DNA from: an uncultured Collinsella sp.
Lineage (GTDB): Bacteria > Actinomycetota > Coriobacteriia > Coriobacteriales > Coriobacteriaceae
Reading direction: 5' to 3'
Length of the DNA: 53,097 nucleotides
Assembly (NCBI GenBank): GCA_900549655.1
Contig: UROZ01000002.1
Coordinates: 1-53,097 of the forward strand
Shown: piece by piece, positions 15,896-24,432 of the stretch
Position numbering within the stretch: the stretch's first letter is position 1
Layout: every line of letters starts with the position of its first letter
Notes under the pieces: model-generated
The model's input: only the letters and a program-made list of their open reading frames with translations
Told to the model about the DNA's origin: nothing
The model's database searches: none
Position numbers and translations under genes: made by a program

Positions 15896-17920
15896 ATGAA
15901 AAGACTCCCCCGCTTTGCGTTGGCCGCCGCGTTGTTTGCCGGCGCGCTCGCAGGCATCCCAAGCCTCGCTTTCGCGGGAAACCTGCCCGCCGCTATTGAC
16001 GGCTCCGTGGCCGTCATGCACACCAACGATATCCACGGCAGCTACAAGTACAGCTACAACGCAAGCAAGGGCACCGGCACCGTCGGCTTCGACGGACTGG
16101 CGGTTCTCTATAGCGCCCAAAACAGCGCCTCCGATCTTTTGCTCGATGCGGGCGACACCTTCCACGGACAGTCCTTCGCCACCATGAGCGAGGGCAAGAG
16201 CATCGCCGAGCTCATGGACACCTTCTACGCCGACGGCTACGACGCAACCACGCCAGGCAACCACGACTGGAGCTACGGCGCGGACAAACTCCGCACCATG
16301 ACCGGCTACAGCACCACCGGCACGCCCTTCGCCATGCTCTGCGCGAATGCAACGTCCTCGAACGGCGCATGGAGCTCGAGCATCACGAAGACGCTCGATC
16401 GCACCTGGGAGGATAGCGAGGATCACTCCACATTCGACTACAAAATCAAGGTCGGCGTCGTCGGAGCCATGGATGAGTCGCTAGGTTCCTCGCTGCGCGC
16501 GGACCTGGTCGCGGGCACCAGCTTCTCGAGTGCCGCGAACGCCATCAATGCCGAGGCAGAGCAGCTGCGCAAGGAGGGCTGCGATGTTGTTGTGTGTATC
16601 GCGCACACGCTCGACGCAAAGACCTTTGCCACGCGGCTCCGTGGCGTCGATGCCCTTATCGCAGGCCACGAGCACATCAACCTTAACGAGAAGGTGACGG
16701 GAGCCGACGGCAAGACGATCCACGTTGTCGAGGCAGGCAGCGCCTTTGCCGAGGTGGGGCTGCTTTCCATTCCGTACAAATACGACACGAATGGCACCGA
16801 GACGACCGACGATGACACGGTCACGGTCCCTGCAGACGGCAGCGACGAGAAGCTCTACACCGCCAAGAACGTCAACGACCTTTTGACAGACCCCGACAAG
16901 GGCTCCGACTACCAAAGCTGCCTTGAAGCCGTCCGCAACAAGATCAAGCCGCTCGACGAGGACTTTGAAAACGAATCGAACAAGGTGCTCGGCACATCCA
17001 CCACCAACTATTTCTACGGCGAGGACGCCGCAGGCACGCATGGTTGGGAAATGGTGCGCACCACCGATTTCCGCCCCAGCAAGGAGGGCGATACCACCAA
17101 GGCCCAGACCATCGGCCATGTGATTTGCGGCTCCTATCTTGCCTTGACGGGCGCGGACCTCGCTATCGAAAACGCTGGCGGCATCCGCGGTGGCATCGCT
17201 GCGGGCGATGTGACCGCCGGCAACGTCATCGCTATCTCGCCTTACGGCAACACCGTGGAGACCTGGACCATGACCGGCGCGGACTTCCTGGCAGCGCTCG
17301 AGCACTCACTGCAGATCAGCGACGAGTGCAATCACAGCTACGAGCTTCAGCAAGCCTACGTGGCAGCCGGCCATACCGAGCAGGAGGCGCAAGACAAGTA
17401 CAAGTGGCGCGATGACTCTGGCAGCGTTCTCTCCTTTGGCGGCATCAACGTTACGATTGATTGGACGCAGCCCGAAGGCAAGCGCATTGTGAGTGCCACA
17501 CTCACCAAGGACGGCAGCACGCTCGACCCCGCCAAGGCCTATACCGTCGCCACCAACAACTACATCATCACCAACACGACCGACTTTCCCACCTTTGCAC
17601 ACGCCACCAAGTACACCGAGTGGGGCACGTGCGAGGCGGCGCTGAGGGCGCTGATCGGGCAGAACGGCTGGGAGAGCAAGATGGCCTCGCTCGCGGGCAC
17701 CATCAGCTTTGGCTCCGCTGCCGTGGACCCCACGCCCACACCGGCCCCGACGCCTAAGCCCTCGCCCAAGACGGACACGACGACCACGAAGGTCATCACC
17801 AAGAAGACGACCGGTAAGCTCGCCGCAACGGGAGACCACACGCTGGCAGTAGTTGGCGCGTGCCTTATCGGCGGCATCATCGTCATCATCCTCGGCATTA
17901 TCTGGAAGCGTCGACGCTAA
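15896..17920 (+). CDS. Secreted, wall-anchored 5'-nucleotidase family protein
   Basis: A 674-residue exported protein. The signal peptide ends near AFA (25-27). The calcineurin-like metallophosphatase domain has all metal motifs: HTNDIHG (42-48), DAGDTFHG, TPGNHDWSYG, CIAHT and AGHEH. The second half is the 5'-nucleotidase C-terminal substrate domain (AIENAGGIRGGIAAGDVT). A Pro/Thr-rich wall-spanning stretch (PTPTPAPTPKPSPKTDTTTT) leads to LAATG (642-646), a hydrophobic helix and a KRRR tail, the layout of a sortase signal. It should release phosphate and nucleoside from nucleotides or related esters at the cell surface. Promoter and ribosome site are ordinary; a terminator follows. Confidence 0.9.
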   Translation: MKRLPRFALAAALFAGALAGIPSLAFAGNLPAAIDGSVAVMHTNDIHGSYKYSYNASKGTGTVGFDGLAVLYSAQNSASDLLLDAGDTFHGQSFATMSEGKSIAELMDTFYADGYDATTPGNHDWSYGADKLRTMTGYSTTGTPFAMLCANATSSNGAWSSSITKTLDRTWEDSEDHSTFDYKIKVGVVGAMDESLGSSLRADLVAGTSFSSAANAINAEAEQLRKEGCDVVVCIAHTLDAKTFATRLRGVDALIAGHEHINLNEKVTGADGKTIHVVEAGSAFAEVGLLSIPYKYDTNGTETTDDDTVTVPADGSDEKLYTAKNVNDLLTDPDKGSDYQSCLEAVRNKIKPLDEDFENESNKVLGTSTTNYFYGEDAAGTHGWEMVRTTDFRPSKEGDTTKAQTIGHVICGSYLALTGADLAIENAGGIRGGIAAGDVTAGNVIAISPYGNTVETWTMTGADFLAALEHSLQISDECNHSYELQQAYVAAGHTEQEAQDKYKWRDDSGSVLSFGGINVTIDWTQPEGKRIVSATLTKDGSTLDPAKAYTVATNNYIITNTTDFPTFAHATKYTEWGTCEAALRALIGQNGWESKMASLAGTISFGSAAVDPTPTPAPTPKPSPKTDTTTTKVITKKTTGKLAATGDHTLAVVGACLIGGIIVIILGIIWKRRR

Positions 17921-17972
17921 GCTACACCGCCGGGCCTTACAGCCCCGCCGCGTAAACCTTATATCGAGCACA

Positions 17973-18005
17973 GAAGCCCGTCCGAATTTGATCGGACGGG
18001 CTTCT
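17973..18005 (+). terminator. Terminator of the 5'-nucleotidase gene
   Basis: GAAGCCCGTCCGA and TCGGACGGGCTTC form a perfect 13-bp stem around ATTTGA, with a short T-rich end. Confidence 0.85.
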
Positions 18006-18049
18006 TGGTGGGTATCATGGTTGGACGATCATTAGGAGGTTTTCCCCAC

Positions 18050-18817
18050 ATGGAATTGTTTGAGCCGATTCTTCATTTCTTTGAGCAACGGTGGGTCCAC
18101 AACATCATCTGGGCCGTCATCTTGGCGATAGGCACCGCCGTCGCCGCCAAGGTCGTATCCAAGACCCTGAACCATCTGCTCAACCGAGACGATAACCCGC
18201 TTCCGGCATCGAGTATCTTCATCAACATCGCGCGCGCCGTCATCTGGATGATTGGCGGCAGCTTTATCCTCGACAACTGCTTTGGCATTAACGCAAACGC
18301 CCTCGTCGCCGCTCTTGGCGTCGGCGGCATCGCCATCTCGCTGGGCTTTCAGGACACGCTGTCAAACCTTATCGGCGGCATGCAGGTGACCTTTATGGGC
18401 ATCATCAAGCCCGGCGACAATATCGAGGTCGGCGGCGTATCCGGCGTGGTCCAAGACATCACTTGGCGTCATACAACGATTGAGGATGCCTGTGGACAGA
18501 CTATCATTGTGCCCAACTCCAACATCTCCAAGAACACGCTCGTGCATTTGATGCCCTTTGGACGCGTGGCCGTGCCCGTTACCGTAAAGGACACGTCCAA
18601 GTGGGCCTCGCTCGACGCACTGGCAGACGAGCTGACCAGCGCCACCAAGGCCGCCGTGCTTCCCATCTCGGGCTTTGACAAGGAGCCCTACGTACTCTTT
18701 AGCGAAATCGGCGACTTTGGCATCAAAGGAAAGATCATCTTTATCGTCTGCGACGACAGCACTACTTTCACGGCAGCCGACGCCTGCATCCGTGCCATCG
18801 CCCCCATCATCGCCTAA
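18050..18817 (+). CDS. Small-conductance mechanosensitive channel, MscS family
   Basis: A 255-residue MscS-type channel. Three N-terminal hydrophobic segments end in the glycine/alanine-rich pore helix ALVAALGVGGIAISLGFQDTLSNLIGG, the most diagnostic MscS stretch. The beta domain follows (IKPGDNIEVGGVSGVVQDITWRHT in two pieces) and then VPNSNISKNTLVH. It opens under membrane tension to release osmolytes during osmotic down-shock. AGGAGG lies ten bases before the ATG at 18050; the longer open frame upstream covers the preceding terminator. It is monocistronic. Confidence 0.93.
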   Translation: MELFEPILHFFEQRWVHNIIWAVILAIGTAVAAKVVSKTLNHLLNRDDNPLPASSIFINIARAVIWMIGGSFILDNCFGINANALVAALGVGGIAISLGFQDTLSNLIGGMQVTFMGIIKPGDNIEVGGVSGVVQDITWRHTTIEDACGQTIIVPNSNISKNTLVHLMPFGRVAVPVTVKDTSKWASLDALADELTSATKAAVLPISGFDKEPYVLFSEIGDFGIKGKIIFIVCDDSTTFTAADACIRAIAPIIA

Positions 18818-18854
18818 CCCGCCAAAAAGGGACAGGCACCTTTGTGGTGGTTTT
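18816..18854 (+). terminator. Terminator after mscS (GGGACAG loop family)
   Basis: AACCCGCCAAAAAGG pairs with CCTTTGTGGTGGTT around GACAGGCA. The left arm starts in the mscS stop codon. Confidence 0.7.
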
Positions 18855-18908
18855 CATTCGTGGTACCATGGTTCATATAGTTGTTTAAACGACTAAGGGA
18901 GCAACATC

Positions 18909-20825
18909 ATGGAAGAGGCCTATCGTCAAGCACGCAAGCGCGGCGAGCAAGGACGTCGACGCGCCATTAGCCAAAGCGAGCATCCATACCTTACGGACCT
19001 CGATAGCTTGGTTGCTCAGCTCCCCTTAGGTCAGCGAGAGAATGTCGGCCTGCGGGATATTCCGCTCGAAATGGTCGTCGGCACGGTCACCAAGGGCCGT
19101 CAGTCCGCCTTTTCGTGTAACTTTATGCCCCTGCTGCCGTTTAACACCGAGTTCGCCCGCAAGTGGTCCAACCTCTACGATATCCAGGTAACCGAGGGCT
19201 ATCGCGACCCCATCATCGTCACCGAGTTCATGCATCGGTTCTATGTCCAGGAAGGCAACAAACGCGTCAGTGTCCTCAAATTCCTGGACGCTCCAACGGT
19301 TTCGGCCAGGGTTACCCGTCTCTACCCCGGCACATGGGATTCCGTCGAAAGCCGCCTGTACGGTGAATTCTGCGCTTTTTGGCGCGTCTGCCCCCTATAC
19401 GAGATCGAGTTCTCGCGTGAGGGAAGCTACGAGACGCTCGCCAAGATGCTCGGTCAGAACCTTATCGAAAAATGGCCGCAGAAAAAGGTCGACTACCTGC
19501 GCCACACTTTCCTGCTCTTTAAGCGTGCCTACCTTCGCGCAGGCGGCGACCACCTGGACATTACGCCTGCCGACGCCATGCTCGTTTACCTCAATGTGTA
19601 CAACCAGGACCGCCTGCTGGATACGCCGACGGATATCGTCGTAAACCGCCTGTGCAAGATCTGGCGCGAGCTGGTCATTGCCGGCAAAAATGACGAGGAC
19701 AAGGTCGATCTTGTCGAAGCGCCGAGCGTCGATGAGGAGGAGTCGCCCGCCAAGTCCACCTCTGGCGTGCTCAACTTCTTTATGGGCAAGACTGTCTATT
19801 CGGCGGCCAACCCCCTGCGTATCGCCTTTATCCATGAGTTCCCCTGTGCGGCGTCGAGCTGGGACAGTCTGCACGACCAAGGGCGTCAGTATCTCGATGA
19901 GCACTTTGACGGCATCGTGCGCACCGAGGCGTTCGAGGACTGTCGCGATCCGGACGTGTTCTACGCCGCCGTGGAAACGGCTGTCAAACATGGAGACAAC
20001 GTCATCTTCTCGACCTCGCACCGCCTGATGGAATACACGCTCAGAGCTGCCGTTGAGTATCCCCAGGTTCGGTTCCTTAACTGCTCTATCGGCCTTCCCC
20101 ACCAAAGCGTCCGTTCGTACTTTGGCAAGATGTACGAGGCCAAGTTCCTCCTGGGCGCCCTTGCCGCCAGCATGGCGGACAACCATCGCATCGGCTACCA
20201 CGCGTCGGTCTTCGCATCCGGCGCGCTCAGCGAGATCAATGCCTTTGCCATCGGCGCCTCGCTGCTCGACCCCCGCGCGCAAATTATCCTCACCTGGGGC
20301 GATGTGCCCGCCGGCGGTCTTGCCGAGGCCATGTGCCGCGAAGGCGTGAGCGTCATGACCGGCGCTGACATGTCAAAGTCGCTCGAAGACCCTACGGCCT
20401 ACGGACTCCACCGCCTGGTCGATGGCAAGGTTTCCGGCATCGCCATGCCGGTATGGAACTGGGGCCGTTACTACGAGCTCATCGTTCGCAGCCTTCTGCA
20501 CGGCACGTGGGACGAGACCAGCGATGACAACCAAGTGCGCGCCGTCAACTACTGGTACGGCATGAGCTCCGGCGTTATCGACATCCGTTACGCTCCGGGC
20601 CTACCCTACCAGACGCGCAAACTCGTGCAGTTGCTCCGCAACGGCATTGTCGAGGGATCCATCAACCCCTTTGGCGGCGAGCTCCACAGTCAGAACGGCG
20701 TGGTACAGATCGAAGGCTTCCCTCCGCTGCCGAGCACGCAGATTGTCGAGATGAATTGGCTGGCGGATAACGTGGTAGGCACCATTCCGCAGCTCGACGA
20801 TGAGCCGAAAGTCCCTGCCCTATGA
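18909..20825 (+). CDS. Cytoplasmic fusion of a ParB-like domain and a BMP (PnrA-like) binding domain
   Basis: A 638-residue protein with no signal peptide, lipobox or membrane helix. Residues about 45-140 resemble a ParB/sulfiredoxin fold (IPLEMVVGTVTKGRQSAFSC, then YVQEGNKRVSVLKFLDAPT). A helical middle (150-290) ends in an acidic linker. Residues 301-600 form a basic-membrane-protein (BMP/PnrA) domain: NPLRIAFIHEF, VIFSTSHRLMEYTLRAAVEY, FLNCS and FGKMYEAKFLLGALAASMA. BMP proteins normally sit outside the cell and bind nucleosides for ABC importers; this one must bind its ligand in the cytosol. Its TGA overlaps the ATG of the phosphoesterase gene. No ABC permease or ATPase is adjacent. Role unknown. 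Confidence 0.8.
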   Translation: MEEAYRQARKRGEQGRRRAISQSEHPYLTDLDSLVAQLPLGQRENVGLRDIPLEMVVGTVTKGRQSAFSCNFMPLLPFNTEFARKWSNLYDIQVTEGYRDPIIVTEFMHRFYVQEGNKRVSVLKFLDAPTVSARVTRLYPGTWDSVESRLYGEFCAFWRVCPLYEIEFSREGSYETLAKMLGQNLIEKWPQKKVDYLRHTFLLFKRAYLRAGGDHLDITPADAMLVYLNVYNQDRLLDTPTDIVVNRLCKIWRELVIAGKNDEDKVDLVEAPSVDEEESPAKSTSGVLNFFMGKTVYSAANPLRIAFIHEFPCAASSWDSLHDQGRQYLDEHFDGIVRTEAFEDCRDPDVFYAAVETAVKHGDNVIFSTSHRLMEYTLRAAVEYPQVRFLNCSIGLPHQSVRSYFGKMYEAKFLLGALAASMADNHRIGYHASVFASGALSEINAFAIGASLLDPRAQIILTWGDVPAGGLAEAMCREGVSVMTGADMSKSLEDPTAYGLHRLVDGKVSGIAMPVWNWGRYYELIVRSLLHGTWDETSDDNQVRAVNYWYGMSSGVIDIRYAPGLPYQTRKLVQLLRNGIVEGSINPFGGELHSQNGVVQIEGFPPLPSTQIVEMNWLADNVVGTIPQLDDEPKVPAL

Positions 20826-21532
20826 AAATCCTTGCCATAGCCGATACCGAAGAACGATGCCTTTGGGAGTGCTTTCGCAAGGAACGCTTTGAGGGCGTCG
20901 ACCTGATTTTGTCCGCCGGCGATCTGGACCCGGACTATCTTGAGTTTTTGGTTACGGTCATCAACAAACCGCTCATCTACGTGCGTGGCAATCACGATGA
21001 CCGCTACGCACGTCATGCACCGGGCGGATGTATCTGCGTAGAAGACAGCGTGTACACGTACCGAGGGATTCGCATTGCGGGCCTTGGCGGGTCCATGCGT
21101 TATCGCGACGGCGCCAACATGTACACCGAACGCGAGATGTCCAAGCGTATGCGTAAGCTGTCGCGTAAGGTTAGGATGGTCGGCGGGTGCGACATTCTGC
21201 TTACCCATGCGCCCGCCGCCGGTATGGGTGATCTGGACGATCTACCGCATCGAGGGTTTGAGTGCTTTAACACGGCGCTTGAGTCCTGGGGAGCCGACTA
21301 CATGGTGCATGGGCATGTACACCAAAGCTACGGTTACGATTTTCAGCGCGAGCGGCAGCATGTGTGTGGAACGACGATCATCAACGCCTGCGGCTATACG
21401 CAGTTTGAGCTCGACCAGACGCACTACCCCATCCGCGGCTGGCAAGCAGCTTGGCTCAACTCACAAACCATGCGCCGCGAGCTCAAGCGCCACGAGGCCA
21501 TTGAGTCCTCTACCGCAAGAACGCCCTGGTAA
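20822..21532 (+). CDS. Calcineurin-like metallophosphoesterase coupled to the BMP fusion
   Basis: A 236-residue cytoplasmic phosphoesterase of the YfcE/MJ0936-like group. Motifs: ADTE (7-10), AGDLD (32-36), RGNHDD (55-60), THAPAAGMGD and HGHVH. The first motif is normally D-x-H; here Glu10 replaces the histidine, so one metal ligand is altered. The gene starts at ATGA, overlapping the stop of the BMP fusion by four bases, which implies translational coupling and a shared task. A plausible job is hydrolysis of a small nucleotide or phosphoester whose ligand the BMP domain senses; that is inference. It is convergent with the rplA operon. Confidence 0.85.
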   Translation: MKILAIADTEERCLWECFRKERFEGVDLILSAGDLDPDYLEFLVTVINKPLIYVRGNHDDRYARHAPGGCICVEDSVYTYRGIRIAGLGGSMRYRDGANMYTEREMSKRMRKLSRKVRMVGGCDILLTHAPAAGMGDLDDLPHRGFECFNTALESWGADYMVHGHVHQSYGYDFQRERQHVCGTTIINACGYTQFELDQTHYPIRGWQAAWLNSQTMRRELKRHEAIESSTARTPW

Positions 21533-21555
21533 CCACCTTTAAGGCTTGACGCTGC

Positions 21556-21656
21556 GCCGGCCCCAAGCACCCCATCTCGCCCCTCAAACCGTCGCTCGCG
21601 TACCAAAGTACGCGTCGCTCCTCTTTCGGGGCGACCTGGGGCACTTGGAACCGGCT
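21556..21656 (-). repeat. Covarying intergenic hairpin element, copy 1
   Basis: A 101-base imperfect palindrome between the phosphoesterase gene and the rplA terminator. Read on the minus strand it holds the core GAAAGAGGAGCGACGCGTAC, a 3-4 base loop, then GTACGCGAGCGACGGTTTGA, inside long variable stems that end in GCCGG/CCGGC. The second copy lies at 30356-30457 with the same core and different but still pairing stems. Confidence 0.75.
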
Positions 21657-21690
21657 CGCTGCGATGCCATAACATTGACGCCAAAGTGCC

Positions 21691-21731
21691 AAAACCACCA
21701 CAAAGGTGCCTGTCCCCTTTGTGGTGGTTTT
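21691..21731. terminator. Hairpin of the GGGACAG loop family, reverse orientation
   Basis: AAAACCACCACAAAGG pairs with CCTTTGTGGTGGTTTT around TGCCTGTCC. The flanking A- and T-runs fit a bidirectional terminator between the convergent genes. Confidence 0.75.
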
Positions 21732-21745
21732 GACCCGAGATAGCA

Positions 21746-21782
21746 AGAAACCCGGTCCTGCACAAGGCAGAACCGGGTTTCT
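21746..21782 (-). terminator. Terminator of the rplK-rplA operon
   Basis: AGAAACCCGG and CCGGGTTTCT, with a further inner pairing, form a strong stem just after the rplA stop. Confidence 0.85.
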
Positions 21783-21819
21783 TTAGCAATGCTTGCTGTA
21801 CTCAGGCAGTAACTAGCAG

Positions 21820-22527
21820 TTACTCAGCCAGGAAGTCACGCTGGACAGCGGGATCGACCTTGACGCCAGGGCCCATGGTGGAAGACACGGAGATGGACTT
21901 GACGTACTTGCCCTTAGCAGAAGAGGGCTTGACGCGCAGGATCTCGGTGTACAGGGCAGCGTAGTTCTCGACGAGCTGCTGCTCAGAGAAGGACTTCTTG
22001 CCCAGGGGCACGTGGCAGATGCCGTAGCGGTCGGCGCGGTACTCAACGCGGCCAGCCTTGAGCTCGGAGACCATCTTGGCGACGTCCATGGTCACGGTGC
22101 CGAGCTTGGGGTTCGGCATGAGGCCACGGGGACCAAGGATCTTACCGATGCGGCCAACCTTGGCCATCATGTTCGGCGTAGCGATAGCGGCGTCGAAGTT
22201 GATCTCGCCCTTCTGGATCTGGGCGACGAGCTCGTCGGAACCGATGATGTCGGCGCCGGCAGCCTCGGCCTCGCGGGCCTTCTCGCCCTCGGCGAAGACG
22301 GCAACACGAACGGTCTTGCCGGTGCCGTGGGGCAGGGAGATGGAACCGCGGATGTTCTGGTCAGCCTTACGAGTATCGATGCCCAGACGGAAGTGGGCCT
22401 CGACGGTCTCGTCGAACTTGGCGGTGTCGAGCTCCTTGATGAGCTTGGCAGCCTGAAGGGGGGTGTAGAGCGTGGCGCGGTCAATCTTCTCGGCAGCGGC
22501 GTTATAGCTCTTACCATGCTTAGCCAT
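21820..22527 (-). CDS. rplA: Ribosomal protein L1
   Basis: A 235-residue L1 protein of the large ribosomal subunit. Typical stretches are FDETVEAHFRLGIDTRKADQ, MPNPKLGTVTMDVA and the C-terminal SSTMGPGVKVD. L1 binds 23S rRNA at the exit-site stalk and in many bacteria represses its own operon by binding the mRNA leader. The start is set by GGAGG eight bases before the ATG at 22527. It is the last gene of the secE-nusG-rplK-rplA cluster; the rplJ/rplL genes that often follow are not here, and a terminator and a convergent gene follow instead. Confidence 0.97.
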   Translation of the reverse strand: MAKHGKSYNAAAEKIDRATLYTPLQAAKLIKELDTAKFDETVEAHFRLGIDTRKADQNIRGSISLPHGTGKTVRVAVFAEGEKAREAEAAGADIIGSDELVAQIQKGEINFDAAIATPNMMAKVGRIGKILGPRGLMPNPKLGTVTMDVAKMVSELKAGRVEYRADRYGICHVPLGKKSFSEQQLVENYAALYTEILRVKPSSAKGKYVKSISVSSTMGPGVKVDPAVQRDFLAE

Positions 22528-22577
22528 ATGCATTACCTCCTGTGGTTAAACGGGCGTGAGCCCTCCCACATCGTATC

Positions 22578-22628
22578 GTGTGCCCTATTGCACACATTTA
22601 ACGGGCGCCCCGGTCGGGTCACCCGTCG
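22578..22628 (-). promoter_or_regulatory. Two hairpins between rplK and rplA
   Basis: GTGTGC/GCACAC (22578-22595) and ACGGGC-type/GCCCGT-type arms (about 22600-22626) lie in the 117-base gap. They may be an L1 control site or an attenuator; no match to the L1-binding motif was verified. Confidence 0.35.
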
Positions 22629-22644
22629 TTACCATAAGAAATCG

Positions 22645-23073
22645 CTACTCAGCGATGGTGACGCCCATGGAACGGGCGGTACCGGCGATGATCTTCTTGG
22701 CGGCGTCAATGTCGTTGGCATTGAGGTCCGGCATCTTGATCTCGGCGATCTTGCTGAGCTGCTCCTGGGAGAGCTGACCAACCTTGTCGGCCTGGGGCTT
22801 AGCGGAACCAGACTTAAGGTTCAGCTCCTTCTTGATGAGGTGAGCCGCCGGCGGGGTCTTGGTGATGAAGGAGAAGGACTTATCCTCGTAGACAGAAATC
22901 TCAACGGGGATAATGTCGCCCTTCTTGTCCTGCGTCTCGGCGTTAAAGGCCTGGCAGAACTGCATGATGTTCACGCCAGCAGCGCCCAGGGCGGGGCCGA
23001 CGGGAGGAGCGGGGTTAGCTGCACCAGCAGGAATCTGGAGCTTAATGACGTTGGCAACCTTCTTCTCAGCCAT
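22645..23073 (-). CDS. rplK: Ribosomal protein L11
   Basis: A 142-residue L11 protein. N-terminal LQIPAGAANPAPPVGPALGA and the middle FSFITKTPPAAHLIKK are characteristic. L11 forms the GTPase-associated centre with 23S rRNA and is needed for RelA signalling. The ATG at 23073 has AAGGA six bases upstream; the ATG two codons earlier is too close to it. It lies between nusG and rplA in the usual order, with about 120-base gaps on both sides. Confidence 0.97.
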   Translation of the reverse strand: MAEKKVANVIKLQIPAGAANPAPPVGPALGAAGVNIMQFCQAFNAETQDKKGDIIPVEISVYEDKSFSFITKTPPAAHLIKKELNLKSGSAKPQADKVGQLSQEQLSKIAEIKMPDLNANDIDAAKKIIAGTARSMGVTIAE

Positions 23074-23193
23074 GGTCATTCCTTTCGAATCACGAGTGTG
23101 AAGTACTTGCTATATCGTAAGCACGCACGTGTTAGAAGCACTCCTGAGATGAGCAGTCACAGAAGAAGCACGCTCGCGCGAACGGACGAAAAC

Positions 23194-23730
23194 TTAAGCG
23201 ATGACAGCGACCTGGTTAAAGTCGAGCTCGACCGGCGTCTCGCGGCCAAAGATCATCAGCGTGACCTTGAGCTTGCCAGCCTCGGTGTTAACCTCGGAGA
23301 CCTTGCCATCAAAGTCGGTAAGCGGGCCATCGGTGACGCGGACGGACGTACCGACCTCAATATCAACCGAGGTGCGCTTGGGCGAATCGCCCTTACCGGG
23401 ACGACGAGTCATCTTGTTGTACTCGTCGCGGGAAAGCGGAGCGGGCTTGCCGTTGCCGCCTAGGAAACCGGTGACGCCAGGCGTGTTACGAACACACGTC
23501 CAAGCATCGTCATCCATCTCCATGCGGACCAGGACATAACCCGGGAAGATCTTGGAATCCTTGGTCTCACGCTTGCCACCCTCTTTAATCTCGGTGACGC
23601 GCTCCATAGGAATCTCGATATCAAAGATACGGTCCTGCATGCCCATAGTCTCGATGCGATGCTCGAGATCGGACTTAACGCGGTTCTCGTATCCAGAGTA
23701 AGTGTGAACGACGTACCAACGCTTAGACAT
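23194..23730 (-). CDS. nusG: Transcription termination/antitermination factor NusG
   Basis: A 178-residue NusG. The NGN domain starts KRWYVVHTYSGYENRVKSDL and includes KIFPGYVLVRMEMDDDAW; a linker rich in charged residues precedes the KOW domain (VRVTDGPLTDFDGKVSEVN). It binds RNA polymerase and couples transcription with termination and translation. Three bases separate it from secE. Normal length, no insertion. Confidence 0.97.
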   Translation of the reverse strand: MSKRWYVVHTYSGYENRVKSDLEHRIETMGMQDRIFDIEIPMERVTEIKEGGKRETKDSKIFPGYVLVRMEMDDDAWTCVRNTPGVTGFLGGNGKPAPLSRDEYNKMTRRPGKGDSPKRTSVDIEVGTSVRVTDGPLTDFDGKVSEVNTEAGKLKVTLMIFGRETPVELDFNQVAVIA

Positions 23731-23733
23731 GGT

Positions 23734-24072
23734 TTAGCCCCTCAATCCAGAGAACAGAGCAAGAGCCTCGCCAAAGCCAGCATCGAGCAGAGCGATGACG
23801 ACGCCGACGACGATCAGAGAAGCGCAAACGACGACCGAGTAGTTCACGAGCTCCTTCTTATCGGGCCACGTGACACGCTTCATCTCGGACTTCACCGAGG
23901 CGAAATACTTCTTGGTGCGGGCGAAGAAACCAGGCTTCTCGTTCTTCTTGGACTTCGCAGCCTTCTCGTTCTTCTTGGCAACGGCCTTCTTGGCCTCAAC
24001 CTTGGAGTTGGCGGCAGCGTTGTTGGCAGGCGCCTGCTGCTGAGCCTTCTTCTTGTTCTTCTTGTTGGCCAT
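23734..24072 (-). CDS. secE: Preprotein translocase subunit SecE
   Basis: A 112-residue SecE with a single C-terminal membrane segment preceded by the conserved VKSEMKRVTWPDKKEL amphipathic helix. The first 50 residues are a Lys/Ala/Asn-rich low-complexity extension (KKAQQQAPANNAAANSKVEA), common in actinobacterial SecE and responsible for its length compared with a minimal SecE. It stabilises the SecY channel. GGAGG precedes the ATG. It lies between tRNA-Trp and nusG. Confidence 0.96.
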   Translation of the reverse strand: MANKKNKKKAQQQAPANNAAANSKVEAKKAVAKKNEKAAKSKKNEKPGFFARTKKYFASVKSEMKRVTWPDKKELVNYSVVVCASLIVVGVVIALLDAGFGEALALFSGLRG

Positions 24073-24148
24073 TTGGGTTACCTCCGCGCAATGCGCTTAT
24101 ACATGAGTAAACCGTAAGCCCCCAATTGGGAGCTTACGGAATAATGAC

Positions 24149-24224
24149 TGGCACGCCAGGAAGGACTCGAACCCTCAACACTCGGTTTTGGAGACCGATG
24201 CTCTACCAATTGAACTACTGGCGT
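24149..24224 (-). tRNA. tRNA-Trp (CCA)
   Basis: A full cloverleaf with acceptor ACGCCAG/CTGGCGT, anticodon CCA in the loop CTCCAAA, T-arm GGTTCGAGTCC and encoded 3' CCA. It sits between rpmG (13 bases) and secE, so it is probably processed from their shared transcript. Confidence 0.95.
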
Positions 24225-24237
24225 ATGTGACTAGAGA

Positions 24238-24387
24238 CTAGCGAGTCTCTTTGTGCAGCGTGTGGTGACGGCACCAGGGGCAATACTTCTTGATCTCCAT
24301 ACGATCAGGCATGGTCGACTTGTTCTTGGTGGTCGTATAGTTGCGGCGCTTGCACTCAGTGCACGCAAGAGTAACTAGAGTACGCAT
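24238..24387 (-). CDS. rpmG: Ribosomal protein L33
   Basis: A 49-residue L33 of the zinc-binding type: MRTLVTLACTECKRRNYTTT, then CPWCRHHTLHKETR. The two CxxC pairs (TECKR... C9/C12 and C36/C39) are intact, so it is the zinc-containing C+ form. It belongs to the large ribosomal subunit. It lies in the classical rpmG-secE-nusG order, with a strong promoter 70 bases upstream. Found by reading the strand, since the gene is very short. Confidence 0.95.
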   Translation of the reverse strand: MRTLVTLACTECKRRNYTTTKNKSTMPDRMEIKKYCPWCRHHTLHKETR

Positions 24388-24432
24388 GTATCCTGAACCT
24401 TTCATTTCCGCCCCGTACGGGCACGAGTTGAT

